Assembly (NCBI RefSeq): GCF_051106095.1
Contig: NC_135789.1
Span: 25,517,264 to 25,581,263, forward strand
Direction of reading: 5' to 3'
From: Pogona vitticeps
Taxonomy: Eukaryota; Chordata; Lepidosauria; Squamata; Agamidae
DNA length: 64,000 nucleotides
Positions 1 to 12,100 of the stretch are shown here, in pieces. Under the pieces are notes generated by a model. That model was not told where the DNA came from, searched no databases, and saw nothing but the letters and a program-made list of their open reading frames with translations. The first letter of the stretch is position 1, and each line of letters begins with the position of its first letter. The translations under genes and the position numbers were made by a program.

Positions 1-3000
1 TCGTGGTTCGGCTTTGCCTTCCCCAACATGCTCCTGATGCTGGCGCTGGCTTGGTTCTGGCTCCAGTTTTCCTTCATGGGCTTCAAGTAAGAACTCGGTG
101 TGTGTGTGCATGCCTGTGTGCGTGTGTGCCCGTGTCTGTGTGTGAAGGCGGGGGGGGGGAGAGAGATACGGCTCGGGGAGGAAGGAGCCCTTTGGCCTCT
201 TGGCTTGGGCCAGGGCAGCTCCTCCTGTACCCAAACATACCCCGGGTCCTTCCCGCGGTCGCTGATCCCCCGCCCTCCCCACCCCGTAAATGTCCTGGCA
301 GAGAGGAAAGTCGGATTGGGGCTTCTGCCCAGCAGGCCACGAGGTCAGAAAGTTCCTGGACGTCCTGAAATGTTTCAGGGAGAAAGTCCACCTATGAGTC
401 AGGAGGGGCGGGACGCCCGGTCTCTGGAGGGAATTCCCCACGGAATGCCCTTTCCTGGCCATGGGTGGAGAAAAACAAAATCTTTCCCAGCCTGCTGGAA
501 ATGAGGGAAGCGGGCCGCTTTCATACCCCTGGGACGTCTATGGGGCCTCGGAGGGTGGTGTTAGGCTTTCCATGTCATTGTAGAACCAGGACTGAAGCCC
601 CACGGCTTCCTGAACCGCTGGAAGCGGATCGGGGCCCTCAAGCCACCTCTCCAAAGGTCCCATCCTCTACGAGTCTATGGCCCTGCTCAGCAATTCTCCC
701 TTCTTCCCTCTGAGCTCAGCCGAGAAATCCTTGCGGCCTCCGGGAAGGACAAGGGTTTTCCCGGGATCCAGAGAGTGTTGAAATTGACCTCCGTCACAGT
801 GCAAAGGATTTGTGTGTCGCTAGGTCTTGAGCAAGCAATCAGGAGCCATTAGCTTCACAAAAGACCCGCCTCCTATTTGCTGATACAAAAGAATTGAGTG
901 GCCTGCCTTTTGGGAAACCGGGGGGTGATGGCTGCAGGGGACTGATACGATGAACCCCTGCTTTTCCGAATGCATTCCCTTGCCACTGCCCCTCGTTCCC
1001 CGCCTGACCCTACTCTTCTCCTTTCCTGCTTTGCTCTGGTTTCTCTGCTTCAGCCTCTTGCCCACCCTCCACCCCAAACCCTCTCTTCCTCACTCAGGCT
1101 TCCCCCTTCTAGCTCCTCTGCTAAGACCTCCCGTTGCTGCTGCTCGGTTCCTCCTGCTTTATTGCCCGCGGCCAAATGGCCATCTGACTGGGAGTGTGTG
1201 TGTTTGTGTATGTGAGAGTTATCTTGGTGTGTGCAGCCCCCAGCCAGCTGCAAAGCCCAACTTTTCTCCGTCCTCACCCTCAGCTTCCGGCAGACGTGGG
1301 GCTGTGGGACCCAAAGGACGGAGAAGGAGAAAGCCGCCCTCAACGTGCTGAAGGAGGAGCACAGAAAGCTGGGTCCGGTCTCCTTCGCCGAGTTCAGCGT
1401 GCTGATGGTTTTCACCTTGTTAATCCTGCTCTGGTTCACCCGAGACCCCGGCTTCATCCCCGGATGGGCCACTATCCTCTTCAACCACGACAAAGAGTGA
1501 GTGTGTTTCTCAGATGGCGCCCCCCCCCACACACACACCTTGCTTAGATGATGCTGAGGATCAAACCCAAGATGTCCTCTTGCAAGCCATGTTGGGGCAT
1601 CACCTGCCCCATAGCTGGTCCGTCTTGGGGCCCATGGTGGTGGGAGGAGGGGGTCCTCCCCCTCCCCCACTTCCAGCCCTCCCGCTTCCCAGGCTGGGGA
1701 GGCGGCCGCCCTCTCTCTCTCTCTCTCTCTCGTCCTCCGTGGTCACGTTCCGAAATATGGCCCTCCAGGTACGTGACCGATGCCACGGTCGCCATCTTCG
1801 TTGCCCTCCTGCTCTTCGTCGTCCCGGCCACCCGGCCCCGGTGTGGCTTCTGCAGCCAGAGCGGCATGGATCCCGAAGAGGCGGAGGAAGGTAAAGGCAA
1901 GGTGGTGGTGGTAGGGGCATGTGGTTGTTTCGCGGAGCAGAACGCGAGGCCTGTGGTGGCTCTATTAGACCCCCATGCCCGACACCGGGGGCCTCTGGTC
2001 TCACCGCCCCCTCCTTCTTGGGCGGACTCCCTGTCTCTTGTCCGCTGACACACACACCCCTCTCTCTCTCTCCCCTCCCACAGCGCTGAAGGAGCCCTTC
2101 TTCCCAGCCCCACTGCTGGACTGGAAAGTGGTCCAGAGGAAGCTGCCTTGGAGCATCGTGCTGCTGCTGGGGGGCGGCTTTGCCTTGGCCTACGGGAGCG
2201 AGGTGCGTCCTTTCCCCCTTTGCCAAGCTGCCTACTGGGGGTGGGGGGGACGGAAGCTGGCTGGCCTTTGCTGCTCCCTGGACCCTTTGCAGTGGCGCAA
2301 CCTCGCCCCTTGGGTGGCCGTTGGCAGAACTGCTGAGCAAGAAGAGGGCAGAGAGGACCCCAGGAAGGGTGGCCGGAAGATCTTCTGTGTCCCCCCCCCC
2401 ACCTGCCATGGAGAGAGGCACCTCATCAGCATCTCAGCCCAGCCACCCTGACATCAACCGAAGGCTGTTGGCCATCTCTGGCTCGTTCTGGCCTCAGGAT
2501 TGGCCTGATTTGGTTCCTGAACCAAGCGAAGGTTTCCTGAGGTCACGGCGGAGCTGGGCCTCATCCAGTCGGCCAGGAAACCTTCCCCCCCCACCTCCAA
2601 AGGCACAGCAGAACTGCTGCTGGCAGCTGCTCAGTGGGGTGGCCACAGGCTTTGGCTCTGAAGAAAACTGGACAACAGCCACCCGGGCTGTGCCCGGCAA
2701 GAACCGGACACGGCGCTAGCAGGGGGGGTGCCCTCCGCCCAGCGTTTGGGGGGTGGGGGAGAAAAAGACAGCCTCAGCCATTCCCACCCTGGCTGCAGGG
2801 GGAGACTCACCCTATGGGGGCCAAAGGTGTGCAGTTCTGGGGCTGAGCACCCAAGAGATGCACTTTCCCCTGCAGGGGCGGGCAAGGGCTGCCGTGTGCA
2901 TCCTCTTTGCACCCGGGCGAGGGGACCCTGACCTGAATTATTCCCTTTGGAGAGGAAAGGGACTTTTTGTTGCTGCCTGCCAGGGGGTGGGGAAGAGGGG

Positions 3001-3755
3001 GGGCGGCTCACTTCAAGGCTGGAGGGCCTGGCAAGGTTTCTGGAGGGCAGCCTGAATGCAGAAGGACCAGCACCGGGCCTGTCGGGGACGTCTGTCGCTC
3101 CGCAGCTCTGCCGTGGAACAAGCGTCCCCTTGTGATCCCTCTCCGAAGGCCCCAGCGAGGGAATCGGGGCTCCGACAAAGAGGGCTTGTGTGGCCTGGCC
3201 AGCCCTCTAGCCGGGAGGGAAGGAAGGAGGCTGGCGGGCTGGTGGGCTGTCTAGCATCGAGGCACTCCCCGCAAGCTGCAAAAGGACTCAGCTCCATCTG
3301 CCTTCCCCGCTGAGTGAGCCCGCAGAGTCCCCGCAGAGGGCAGGGACCCGGAAGAGACACACACACACACACACACACCCTTCCTGGAGGTTCCTTCTGA
3401 AATTACCAAATTACCAGCACCACAAAGGATGCAGGCTGGCGGGCTGTTCTGGGTGAGGGCGGGACGGGGCTCCTGCCGGATGGGGGGGGGCATCGGTGGC
3501 CTGTCAGGCGGGTGTGTGTGTGTGTGTGTGTGGAACATTTCTCTGGCTTGTCTCCAAGGGGCTTGGGGCTGACACCTCCGAGGATCCCCCTCCAATGGGC
3601 AGGGTGATTTGGGAGGTTTTAGGCTCTTTGGTGAAGGTCAAAGGTCAGGGCTCCTCTTCCACTTGAGGCCCCCCCCCCCTTTTTAACCTGTCTTTCCCTC
3701 CCAGTAGAAAAAAAGCCCTTCCTGTGCTTTAATGGGTCGGAGACCACAAAATAAA

Positions 3756-3813
<58 letters not shown>

Positions 3814-4925
3814 GCCCTTCCTGTGATGTGCAGAAAAGGCTAATTGTAGCATCTCCTCCTCATTGGCCCAAAGGGAAGTGGGGTGGCGGAGAAAACACAC
3901 ACTCAGAACCGGAGCCAATAGTTAAGACGGAGGGAAGGATGATCTCCGGGGATCCTTCTCAAACCCCCCCTCCTTCCCCCTTTTCCAGGCCTCAGGGCTC
4001 TCCAAGTGGCTGGGGGACCAGATGACGCCCCTGCACCACGTACCCCCCTGGGCCATCGGCATCATCCTCTCCCTCGTCATCGCCGTCTTCACCGAGTGCA
4101 CCAGCAACGTGGCCACCGCCACCCTCTTCCTGCCCGTCTTTGCGTCACTGGTAAAGCTGGGATCCGACCCTTCGCTCCTCCACTCCTGTAAAACTCAGGC
4201 CAACCCAAGCTTCCAAGCGCAGTTCCTTTTAAGGAGCTCCTCTTTGGAATAACTCCGTTACACCGCAATCAAATGCGGGAAATCTTGGGTCCTTCCGTGG
4301 TGTCACCGTGCCTGGTTTGGGTTACTTTTAAGTTGTAACTAACTACTTTGGGAGCCCAGGAGGAAGTGGAGGGTGGGGGGCAGTTGCGTCCTGAAGAGCG
4401 CCTCCTACTGGTGGGTCCTCGCAGGCATCTCAAGGGGTTCCCTCTCCCTTTCTCTCCTCCCCTCCGGCCAGTCGCAGTCCATCGAGGTCAACCCGCTCTA
4501 TATCATGATCCCCTGCACCCTCAGCGCCTCCTTTGCCTTCATGCTCCCCGTGGCGACGCCTCCCAACGCCATTGTCTTCTCCTACGGCCACCTCCACGTT
4601 TCGGACATGGTAAGCCTTTGGGAACCATTGCACGGGGCGGGGTGGGGGTGGGGGAAACGGGATGAGGCCCCAGGCAACCCGGTTGCTGCTCCGACGGGGC
4701 CGAGGGGGGGTTCCCCGAGGCATGGCTCTCAGAGGGACCCTCCCCAAGCCCAGAAATATCTTATTCCATGCGGCGTCTTGTCTTTCTCTCCTCCAGGCAC
4801 GGACAGGGGTAGTGATGAACCTCATTGGCGTGCTGTGCATCACCCTGGCCATCAACAGCTGGGGCCGGCCCATGTTCCACTTGGACACCTTCCCCCCCTG
4901 GGCGAACGCCACCCTCGGGAAGTGA
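1..4925 (+). CDS. SLC13A5: Sodium-coupled citrate transporter SLC13A5 (NaCT), 3' half
   Basis: This is a plasma-membrane Na+/citrate cotransporter of the DASS (SLC13) family. Seven coding exons are visible: 1-86 (cut by the window edge), 1284-1496, 1769-1890, 2084-2202, 3989-4150, 4472-4609 and 4797-4925. All introns are GT-AG and the phases join, giving 322 C-terminal residues. Diagnostic stretches are RKLGPVSFAEF, WFTRDPGFIPGWAT, VLLLGGGFALAYGSE, the second SNT-type Na+/substrate motif in ECTSNVATATLFLP, and MLPVATPPNAIVF, with several hydrophobic helices between them. The sequence resembles human SLC13A5 more than SLC13A2 (for example WGCG...EKAAL and LLDWKV). The loop before ALKEPFF carries an extra Cys-containing, acidic stretch. 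The protein ends in NATLGK, near the usual C terminus. The 5' exons, including the first SNT motif, lie upstream of the window. Confidence 0.95.
3727..3812 (+). repeat. Very short retroposed tail ending in (GATT)n, with target duplication
   Basis: About 29 bases of unique sequence (ctttaatgggtcggagacc...) run into AATAAA and then a perfect GATT tetranucleotide array of about 14 copies (3756-3812). The whole block is flanked by a 13-base direct repeat, agcccttcctgtg, at 3714-3726 and 3813-3825. This looks like a target-site duplication around an extremely 5'-truncated LINE or SINE whose tail is the GATT array. It sits in an intron of SLC13A5, upstream of the exon at 3989. Confidence 0.6.
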
Positions 4926-5946
4926 TGCCTGAGGCCAGAGCGTCGAGTCTGGAGAGACGTGGGCTGCTTCGTCCTGCTCGTGGCCCCTGCCTCCCTCCCC
5001 CCTCAGTTTTCCTCAGGCCTCCAGGAGAACCCCCTTGGGATTCCCCCCACTCGTTTCGAGAGGAGACGGACCAGCTGGGGGCGGGATGCTGCTGTGCCAA
5101 AAAAACCCATCCATGCGGTTTGGGGAAGGGGGCTCCCAGGAAGCACCCCTCGGGAAATCACCACCAGCCCCCGGAGCCCGAACTGAGTTTCCACACAGCC
5201 TGGGGAGAAGAGAATACGGGTTATAGCAAAAAAGAGAGCAAGAAACCAAAGAACTTGACACGGAATGAGCTGCTAGGATTCAATACAGGAGGAAAAAAGT
5301 GGACGGACCCAATGAAAAGAGGACTCTCGTGGGGCAAGGGAGACTGAAAGGGGGTGTGCTCGCTGGGGCCTCCTTGGCCTTCTTCCCACCCACTGCGCAC
5401 CCCCTGGAAAGACTAGTGACCACATCACCTGTGTTGTCCAGGTGAACCTATAGCCCTCTGGGTCAGTGCCGAGGGTGGCATCCGGGGGCTTGCCCGCCCA
5501 GACCAGAAAAGCCAAGGAAACAAGATTCACAGCTGATGCTCCCCAGCTACCCCAGGAAAGTTGGGAGCCGGGAGTACCCTTCCCACCTCCGTCTGCGAGC
5601 CAGGAGCCCTCATCGGTGGTGGCAGAGGTGAAGAGAGGGTGCTGGTGGGGGGCCAGGGAGGGAGGGGGGGATAAAATAACAAAACAACCAGAGCTTATCC
5701 TCAGGCTGGCTGACCTTGTTGGCATGGCTCTTTAATTGCCAGAAAGGCTCAAAAGGGATCATTCTTGCACTTCGTAAAACGGGCATGATTTTGCACCCAG
5801 GGCCTGGAAAGTGGGTTGGTTTCGGGGCTGGAATCCTCCCTGCCTGTTTCTCCTCTGATCTCCATATGGGAAATTAAATAAATAAAAGTAAGAGACCTCA
5901 ACCCAGCAGAGAGGCAAATGTCCCTGGAAAGCCAGCCCCCCTAATG

Positions 5947-6364
5947 GGTGTGTGTGTGTGTGTAGGGTGTGTGTATGTGTATGGGGACGCCCAGTTCCCC
6001 ATAAAGTGCTCCTCTGGGCCGGGAAGGCTGCAGAGGGCTGGCCGTCATGGCCTGGATCTGGCCCTCTACCCCTGTGCAACCCTTTCCCTGGTCATGATGG
6101 CCACACCCTTTGCGTCGGGCCAACCTGCAGGCAGGGCTTGACGTTCTTAAGTTAATGACTGAATAAAGCTGTGTGTCTGATCGGCTTGGTAACAATAAAT
6201 AAATACTATTCCTATTGTCCGTCATGGCGTCACCTTCCTAGGATGGTGGTGTTGTCATTATGGGGCTTTTTCCCTCTGGTGGACCGTGATCTTTGGAGGA
6301 ACTGCAGGGTTGTATGTACACACACACACACAGAGACAGACACACAGACACACACACACACACC
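5947..6364. repeat. (GT)n and (CA)n microsatellites after SLC13A5
   Basis: A GT array lies at about 5947-5980 and an interrupted CA array at about 6317-6364, with GT-rich unique sequence between. Similar short CA/GT arrays occur within the gene at about 100-140, 3357-3379 and 3510-3532. They are simple repeats with no coding content. Confidence 0.8.
6162..6167 (+). terminator. Probable SLC13A5 polyadenylation signal
   Basis: A canonical AATAAA is followed within 10 bases by a GT-rich stretch (gctgtgtgtctga), the usual arrangement for cleavage and polyadenylation. It would give a 3' UTR of about 1.25 kb. An alternative AATAAA lies at 5881-5886. Confidence 0.5.
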
Positions 6365-8255
6365 TGTGTACACCTGGAAGCAAGAGGCCTGAGGACACGG
6401 AGGCTTTGCACCGAGAGGTGAGGGTCAACAAGGACTTGGCCCCAGAAGGTTCTTTGCTGTTTTTCCTCCTCTGTGTTGGGGGGGGGGCTCCCGAAAGATG
6501 GCCATCCTCCCACCCCAGTGAGGGAGCACTTGGCCGAATGGTGGCCGAAAGGGAGGCGAACTGCCAGCAGGAGGAAACGCGGCGAGGGCGCCGGCTGCAG
6601 TCTTGAAGGAGAAGCTCGGAGCAGCTCTGGAGTCTGAAAATGGGAGAAAAGAGAAGCTGGCTTTGTGGGCCTCCCCCAGGGGGAAAGCACCTTGCCCCAT
6701 TTAAAAAAAAAGCTTGCCAGTGGCAGTGAGGGTGGTTGCTGCTTCTCCATCCATGCATCTGGCATGTTTCAAAGCCCTAAAGAGGACAGGTGCCCCCCCC
6801 CAAGGAGGCAGCCGTCTGAAAATAAAAACAACTCCGGCTGTTACTTAGGCTTTGGGAATCTCCTTTTAATTCCTTCTGATCAGAGGGAGCCTGGGGCCGG
6901 CTTGACACATGAAAAAGGCCGAGACGAAAGACAGAGACCCAGCAGCCGGATACTCGGTGTCTTTAGAAGCAACTTCTGAGTCCTTGAGTTGGTAAGGATG
7001 GGCGAGAGGGACAAGGGGCAGCCCTGGTAGAAGGAGGGGCACCATGGGGTGGCAGACGGAAAGCTGCCATCACCCCCCACCCACCCCTCAAGGAGAAGAC
7101 CACGTGCCTTTCCCATCCTTTCTCCCCCTTTTTCTGAGCTGCCAAGCTGAACCTTCAGCCCCGCTGGGCCTCTCTTACCTGTCAACCATTAATGGAAAGT
7201 GACCCGTGGGGTCACCAGGGAAAGTACCAAGTAGGGTTCAACCCAACCAAGAGTGTCTTCTGAAAAATCAGCTGAAGGTGGAATAAAGTCCACTGGCAGG
7301 AAACAGTCAGAGCAGGAGGGAGCCAATGGGGGTGGGATGGGGGGGGCAAGCCCCCAGGCAGAAGGGGCACAGGGTACAGAGGAAACTGAAATACAACAGA
7401 CACATTACAAAGGGTGGCAGGCAAAATGGGCCAAGCATTTTATGATAAAACAACAGCCGGAAAACCAACATTGTTAGAACCACAGATATAGTCAAACTCC
7501 TAATTCTTGGCGAGTTCTCTTCTGAATCCCTGAGAGATGCTGGCTAAGGGGATTTCTGGGTGTTGGGAGTAGAGGAAGGGAACTTTTCCAAGTTCAAAAT
7601 GGACTGCAAACTCTAGTGGGATAAGCTGATTCACAAACTGAATGCCCTATAATTATTTTTTGTTAATTGCAAGAATGGTGAGACAATCATAAGTCCTAGA
7701 AAGAATGGTTTGCTGATGGATCAGCTATCATTGATGTAATCAGTCAATCTGTTCAATTGCCATAGGTCCTAAATGTTTCTGAAGCAAGAGGCGTGTTCTT
7801 TGTTTTTTAGACCATTTCTATCCAAGAGGCAAGAGATCATGCCTTAGGGTGCCTTGAAAACCTCCAGGCAAGGGAAGCTTACACTCTGAACACAACGATT
7901 CAAATCATTGTTCAGCAAACCAGGGTCTTTGTCCTCTGACCGGAGAAGAGGGAAAGAAAATTAAATGCTCCAGGAGTCAAGTTACCTGCATCTCTAAATG
8001 TTTGTGTGGAGCCTGTCTCTCTAAAAAGCTGAGAAATGGACGAACTGGGAGGAGAATACCCGTAAACAGTGAGAATGCAATGTTTTGCAAGATTCAGGCG
8101 CCACCAAAATATGTTTATAGGATCTGGAAGTCAGGAGATGGGAAGGGGGCCCCCTCTCCCTAGTAAACAGGGACATATTGGGGGGGGGGTAAGAGGTCTT
8201 GCTCATCCATCATGGTTTTGCTGCTTATAAGCTGAGGAGGAATATTCATAGTGAG
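6190..8255. other. Gene-free interval between SLC13A5 and the rhodanese gene
   Basis: I see no exon with family resemblance here. The left part (6200-7200) is GC-rich with poly-G/C runs. The part from about 7400 to 8250 is AT-richer and holds only short open frames without recognisable motifs. It may contain decayed repeats that I cannot name. Confidence 0.4.
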
Positions 8256-8259
8256 CATT

Positions 8260-8555
8260 TGTCAGTCTTGAGAGACTATGGTAATGTGCTCTGTATGGAG
8301 GTCTTGGAACAGCATCTAGTGCGGCTGAGGAGGCCAAATCGAGAGTGACCATCCCTTCCACGCTGAAGACAAACACAATCTGTCCCCTGTCCAGCTCCCT
8401 GATTTTGCTTGTTTCGGGACTGCCTCTTGGCCTCGGCCTGCTGGACAAGGGTCTCTTCAAAATTGGGAGAGGCTGTGATGCACCGCCTGCCTCCAGGCTG
8501 AGCACTGAGACATCAAGGTTTCCCATCTGTTGAGGTCCATTGGGGTACTGCTGGA
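8260..8555 (-). mobile_element. 3' end of a non-LTR retrotransposon (LINE) with C-terminal Cys/His motif
   Basis: Read on the minus strand, one frame gives VCLQRGRDGHSRFGLLSRTR. This resembles the Cys/His-rich ending (CGRDCHSRIGL..H.RRC type) found at the C terminus of some vertebrate LINE ORF2 proteins. A stop follows, then the tail segment catagtctctcaagactga. The same tail, on the plus strand, occurs at about 17584, so both belong to one family. The copy is 5'-truncated and degraded: first Cys/His positions are altered and frames shift further upstream. The clade is not certain. Confidence 0.6.
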
Positions 8556-9134
8556 TTGGTTTTTTCAGGGTGCTCAAGGGAACCTGGCTTCTGGGTAGCA
8601 GCCTCCCCAGAGTAGGGCCTCTGCGCTCCTTTGCCTGCCAGGAGCCCTGGATGCCCAACCAGGCGTTCCTCCCTCCTGCCCCCCCCCACACTTCTCCTCC
8701 TCCCCAGCCACTTCATAGTTCTCTGCTCTAAAAACCTGCTCATTAAAAGAAAGAAAAAAAGGAAGACTCAGGCCTTTTGCCATGCAATGAAGGGCTTGGG
8801 AGAGGCGATGCCAAAGGCAGCCAGCCGGTGATTTTCACAAACACTGCCTTGCTTTCCACAGACGTCTCCTTGCGAGTGGCAGACGGTGGCAGTTTTGTGA
8901 AGCACTTTTGCAGAGGCGGGGAGGGGGTGGGGGCTTAAAGCTTACATTTTTTTTTCAGAGTGATGGGCTCACGTCCTGTTTCAAAGCTGGTTGACTAGTA
9001 AGGCTCCTTTTTCAGATCATTTCCTCCTTGAATCCCCCCCCACACACACACACCGCCCCCCACTGGCATGATCCCTGGGAGTTGTAGCCCCAGAAGAGAA
9101 CCTGCCCAAACTCTGGGACCATCCCCCCCTCCCT

Positions 9135-12100
9135 TTAAGCATCTACTGCTGCTTGGATCTCTGGCTCTAAGAGCCTTGCCCAGACGGAGTTGTAAGGATG
9201 GACCACGGAGGTGGGTTTCTCCTGCTGGTCCACCATCGGCCGCCTCTCAGAACCCCACATCACGAGTCCACCCCGGAGGTTGTAGATCTTGGAGGAGGTC
9301 CCGAAATCTCGGCCGGCCAGTTCTTGGGCCAAAAAGCTGTTCAGAAGCTGAGCTGCCCTGGAGGACCGGTAGCCCACAGTACAATAGCAGACAATGTCCC
9401 TGGGGCCACTGCCAGGCTCTGAAAGGAAGCAGATATAGAAAGCAGCACTGATGACTGATGATTCGTGGAGAAAAGAGAGAGATGGACTGTAGAAGAACTG
9501 GACATGCGTGGAAGTTAGGTGGGGTCTTAAACCAGGGTGCAACTTCCAGAAATCCTGGCCAGTTCAGCTGGTGGTGAAGGCTTCTGGGAGTTTTAGTCCA
9601 AGAACCTCTGGGTGCCAAGCTTGGGAACCATTGCCCTAGACTCTTTGCATAGGGTAGGGAGAAGTGAGTAACTTGAGACTGTCCTATCTTGGAGGTGGAC
9701 TAAATGGGCGTGCTTTGGTCTTATCCGGCTTCTGGGCTACAGCTTAAGTTCCCCCTGCCCCAGCTTTGTTGACAGCGAAGGAAGGGAAGCCTTGGGGTCA
9801 AGGAAGAGGGGAGACGCCCTCCAGTGACCTGAGATCCCACCCAGTTGTCTCTCTGGCTGATGGAGGTGAAACACATCCACATTTCCCTTCCCTTCCATGA
9901 GAGCTAGAAACTTGTCTCTTTTCAAAATGGAAAGCTGGGATGCTCAGGAAGAGATTACAAAAGGCAGGTTTTGCACTCACCCACTTCCCCCCCCTCCTAT
10001 GGATCGCCCATCGGCTCCGATCTCAGAGTGAGAAACACACACGGCGCCCACCCTCCGAGATGTCTTCCCAGAAGGTGAGAATCTTTCCCCGGAGACCTTT
10101 TAAACCGTACCTTGTAAGGACCATGCCTTGAAAACCTCCAGCAGCGCATTGGCATCAGAAGGAACCAGAAGCGCCCCGGGCAAATGGCTGACGTCAAATT
10201 CAGCAGGAGTTCTTGTGTCCTAAGGAGCAAACGGTCAGGATTCAGCCCCTTGCTTGGAACAACGGGGTAGAGGGAGCAGAGCTGCAGCCACATCCGGGTG
10301 GGCTCCAACCAGGCCCCCTCTCCCTTTCTCATGTCCCGGGCCAACAGGAGCATCATCATTATTATTGCTGGGGCCTCTGCAAAGAGGGGTGGAAGGGGCC
10401 TTTCTTTCTACAGAAGCACTCACACAAAGGCACTCACACAATGGCGTTTTTGTCACTTGCACTGTCTCACCTGTGTCACCGGAGTCCCCCCCCTGAGCCC
10501 CCAAAGGAAACCTGGCAGAACAGAGCAGCCTCTAATCAAGAGGGCTCTCGGCCCCATCCTGAGCAGCGACCGAGCCCTCCTGATCGGCCCGGTGTTTGGG
10601 TGTAATGACAGGGCAAGAGGAACAAAATTGCAGCTTTGGTGTCTCCCATCTGGACCCAAATAAACACCAGGCCAGGCCAGTCACCCCTGCTTTTCCATGG
10701 CTCACTGAATGGTGACCTTTCCCCACTGTCCCCCCCTCTCTCTTATGGGCCCGGAAACTGCCAGAGCAGAGGCTCTTTTTTGGGGGGGGGGATTTCAAAG
10801 TCAATTTGTGAAGGAGGCAATCCTTTGAGCCCCGGGAGGGGCCATTTCACATTCCCAGGAGATGAGTTGAAGTAGAAGGAAGAAGGGCGAGGCCACACAA
10901 TGGGATCTCCGAGCCTTTAAGGTTGCAAAGAGCATCCAAGTGGCTTCCAGATCAGGAGCCATGGCTAGGCATTCACATGGGGTTTATGCTGGGGTTCAGA
11001 AAGATGCCATCTTGCATCCCCACACTCTCTTATATATTTTTTTTCTGGGTTTTCCCTCACCGGAGAAAATCAGTGAAGGAAAAAAAGACAGAACAGCTTC
11101 AAATGCCTGAGTCAAAACACCCCTGCACTGCAAGGTCAGAAAGAAGAACGTTCCCCATCTGCCACTCAGGGGCCTTGAAGATCTCGCCCCCTGGAACATG
11201 GGCCCTATAGCTGCTCTTTCCATCAGGAGCTTCCCCCTTCTCGCCCTCCGGACCACATGACCAACAGCTTATGTTAAATTATCTGCTTAATATTGGGTGG
11301 CTCCATGTTCACGAATGTCATTGGCAGGACCGTCGGTGAAGAGGCCTTCCACAGGCAGAGGGCCTGCGCCTCCAGCCCTCAGCCCCTAGATTTACTCTGA
11401 GGAAAAGCTTGACAGGGTCCACCAGGAGACCAGCCTGCCACAACCACAGGCTTTTTTTATCCCAGCGGTGGAAAAAGTCCGCTGTACAAAGCCAACAAAC
11501 CAGGCCAAAGCTATTTAAAGCCGAGGTGGCTTAAAATAAGCCCAAAGAGGTTGCCTCAGAGGCTGGAGGAGAATGAATTGCTCTTGTCCGATGCACACAC
11601 AAACCCTGGGGAATTCACAGCTCTGTGGCCACAAAGGGTCTCCTCCAGCGCCATACTCTTCGGATCCGTGAAAGCACCTCTCAACTCATCCAAGCCCACT
11701 GCTAGTCTTGGCCTGGGGCTCCACCAGGCCTTCTCCTTCCCACAACCATGTTTGGCTGAAAGGTAGAGAGGAAGGTGGGGTGAAGGGCAGGAGGGAGGGC
11801 TAAGACAGTCCAAAAGGTCTCAGGCTTTTCGGGGAGCCAGGCCAGGAAGAATCCTGGACATCTGTGCCGAAGCGTAGGTCGTGTCAGGAGCAGTGGGGAC
11901 GATCGGTACCACGGCAAGCTAGAGGAACCCGGTGCTTCTTGCATGGAGCAGAAGAAGGATGCTGGCCTTAGACTGCAGCACATAGGTGGGCAAAACTTGA
12001 GAAAGGTGTTGCTCTGAACTTGCTTCCTTTCCCTCAGCCCATGGGGAATACATGTGGGAGATGCTGTTGCAACCCTTCCTGCAGAAGGGCATCCCAGAGG

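Noticed and set aside
1600-2421. Minus-strand frame of 273 codons inside SLC13A5
   Set aside because: It overlaps two well-supported SLC13A5 exons on the other strand and has only low-complexity sequence.
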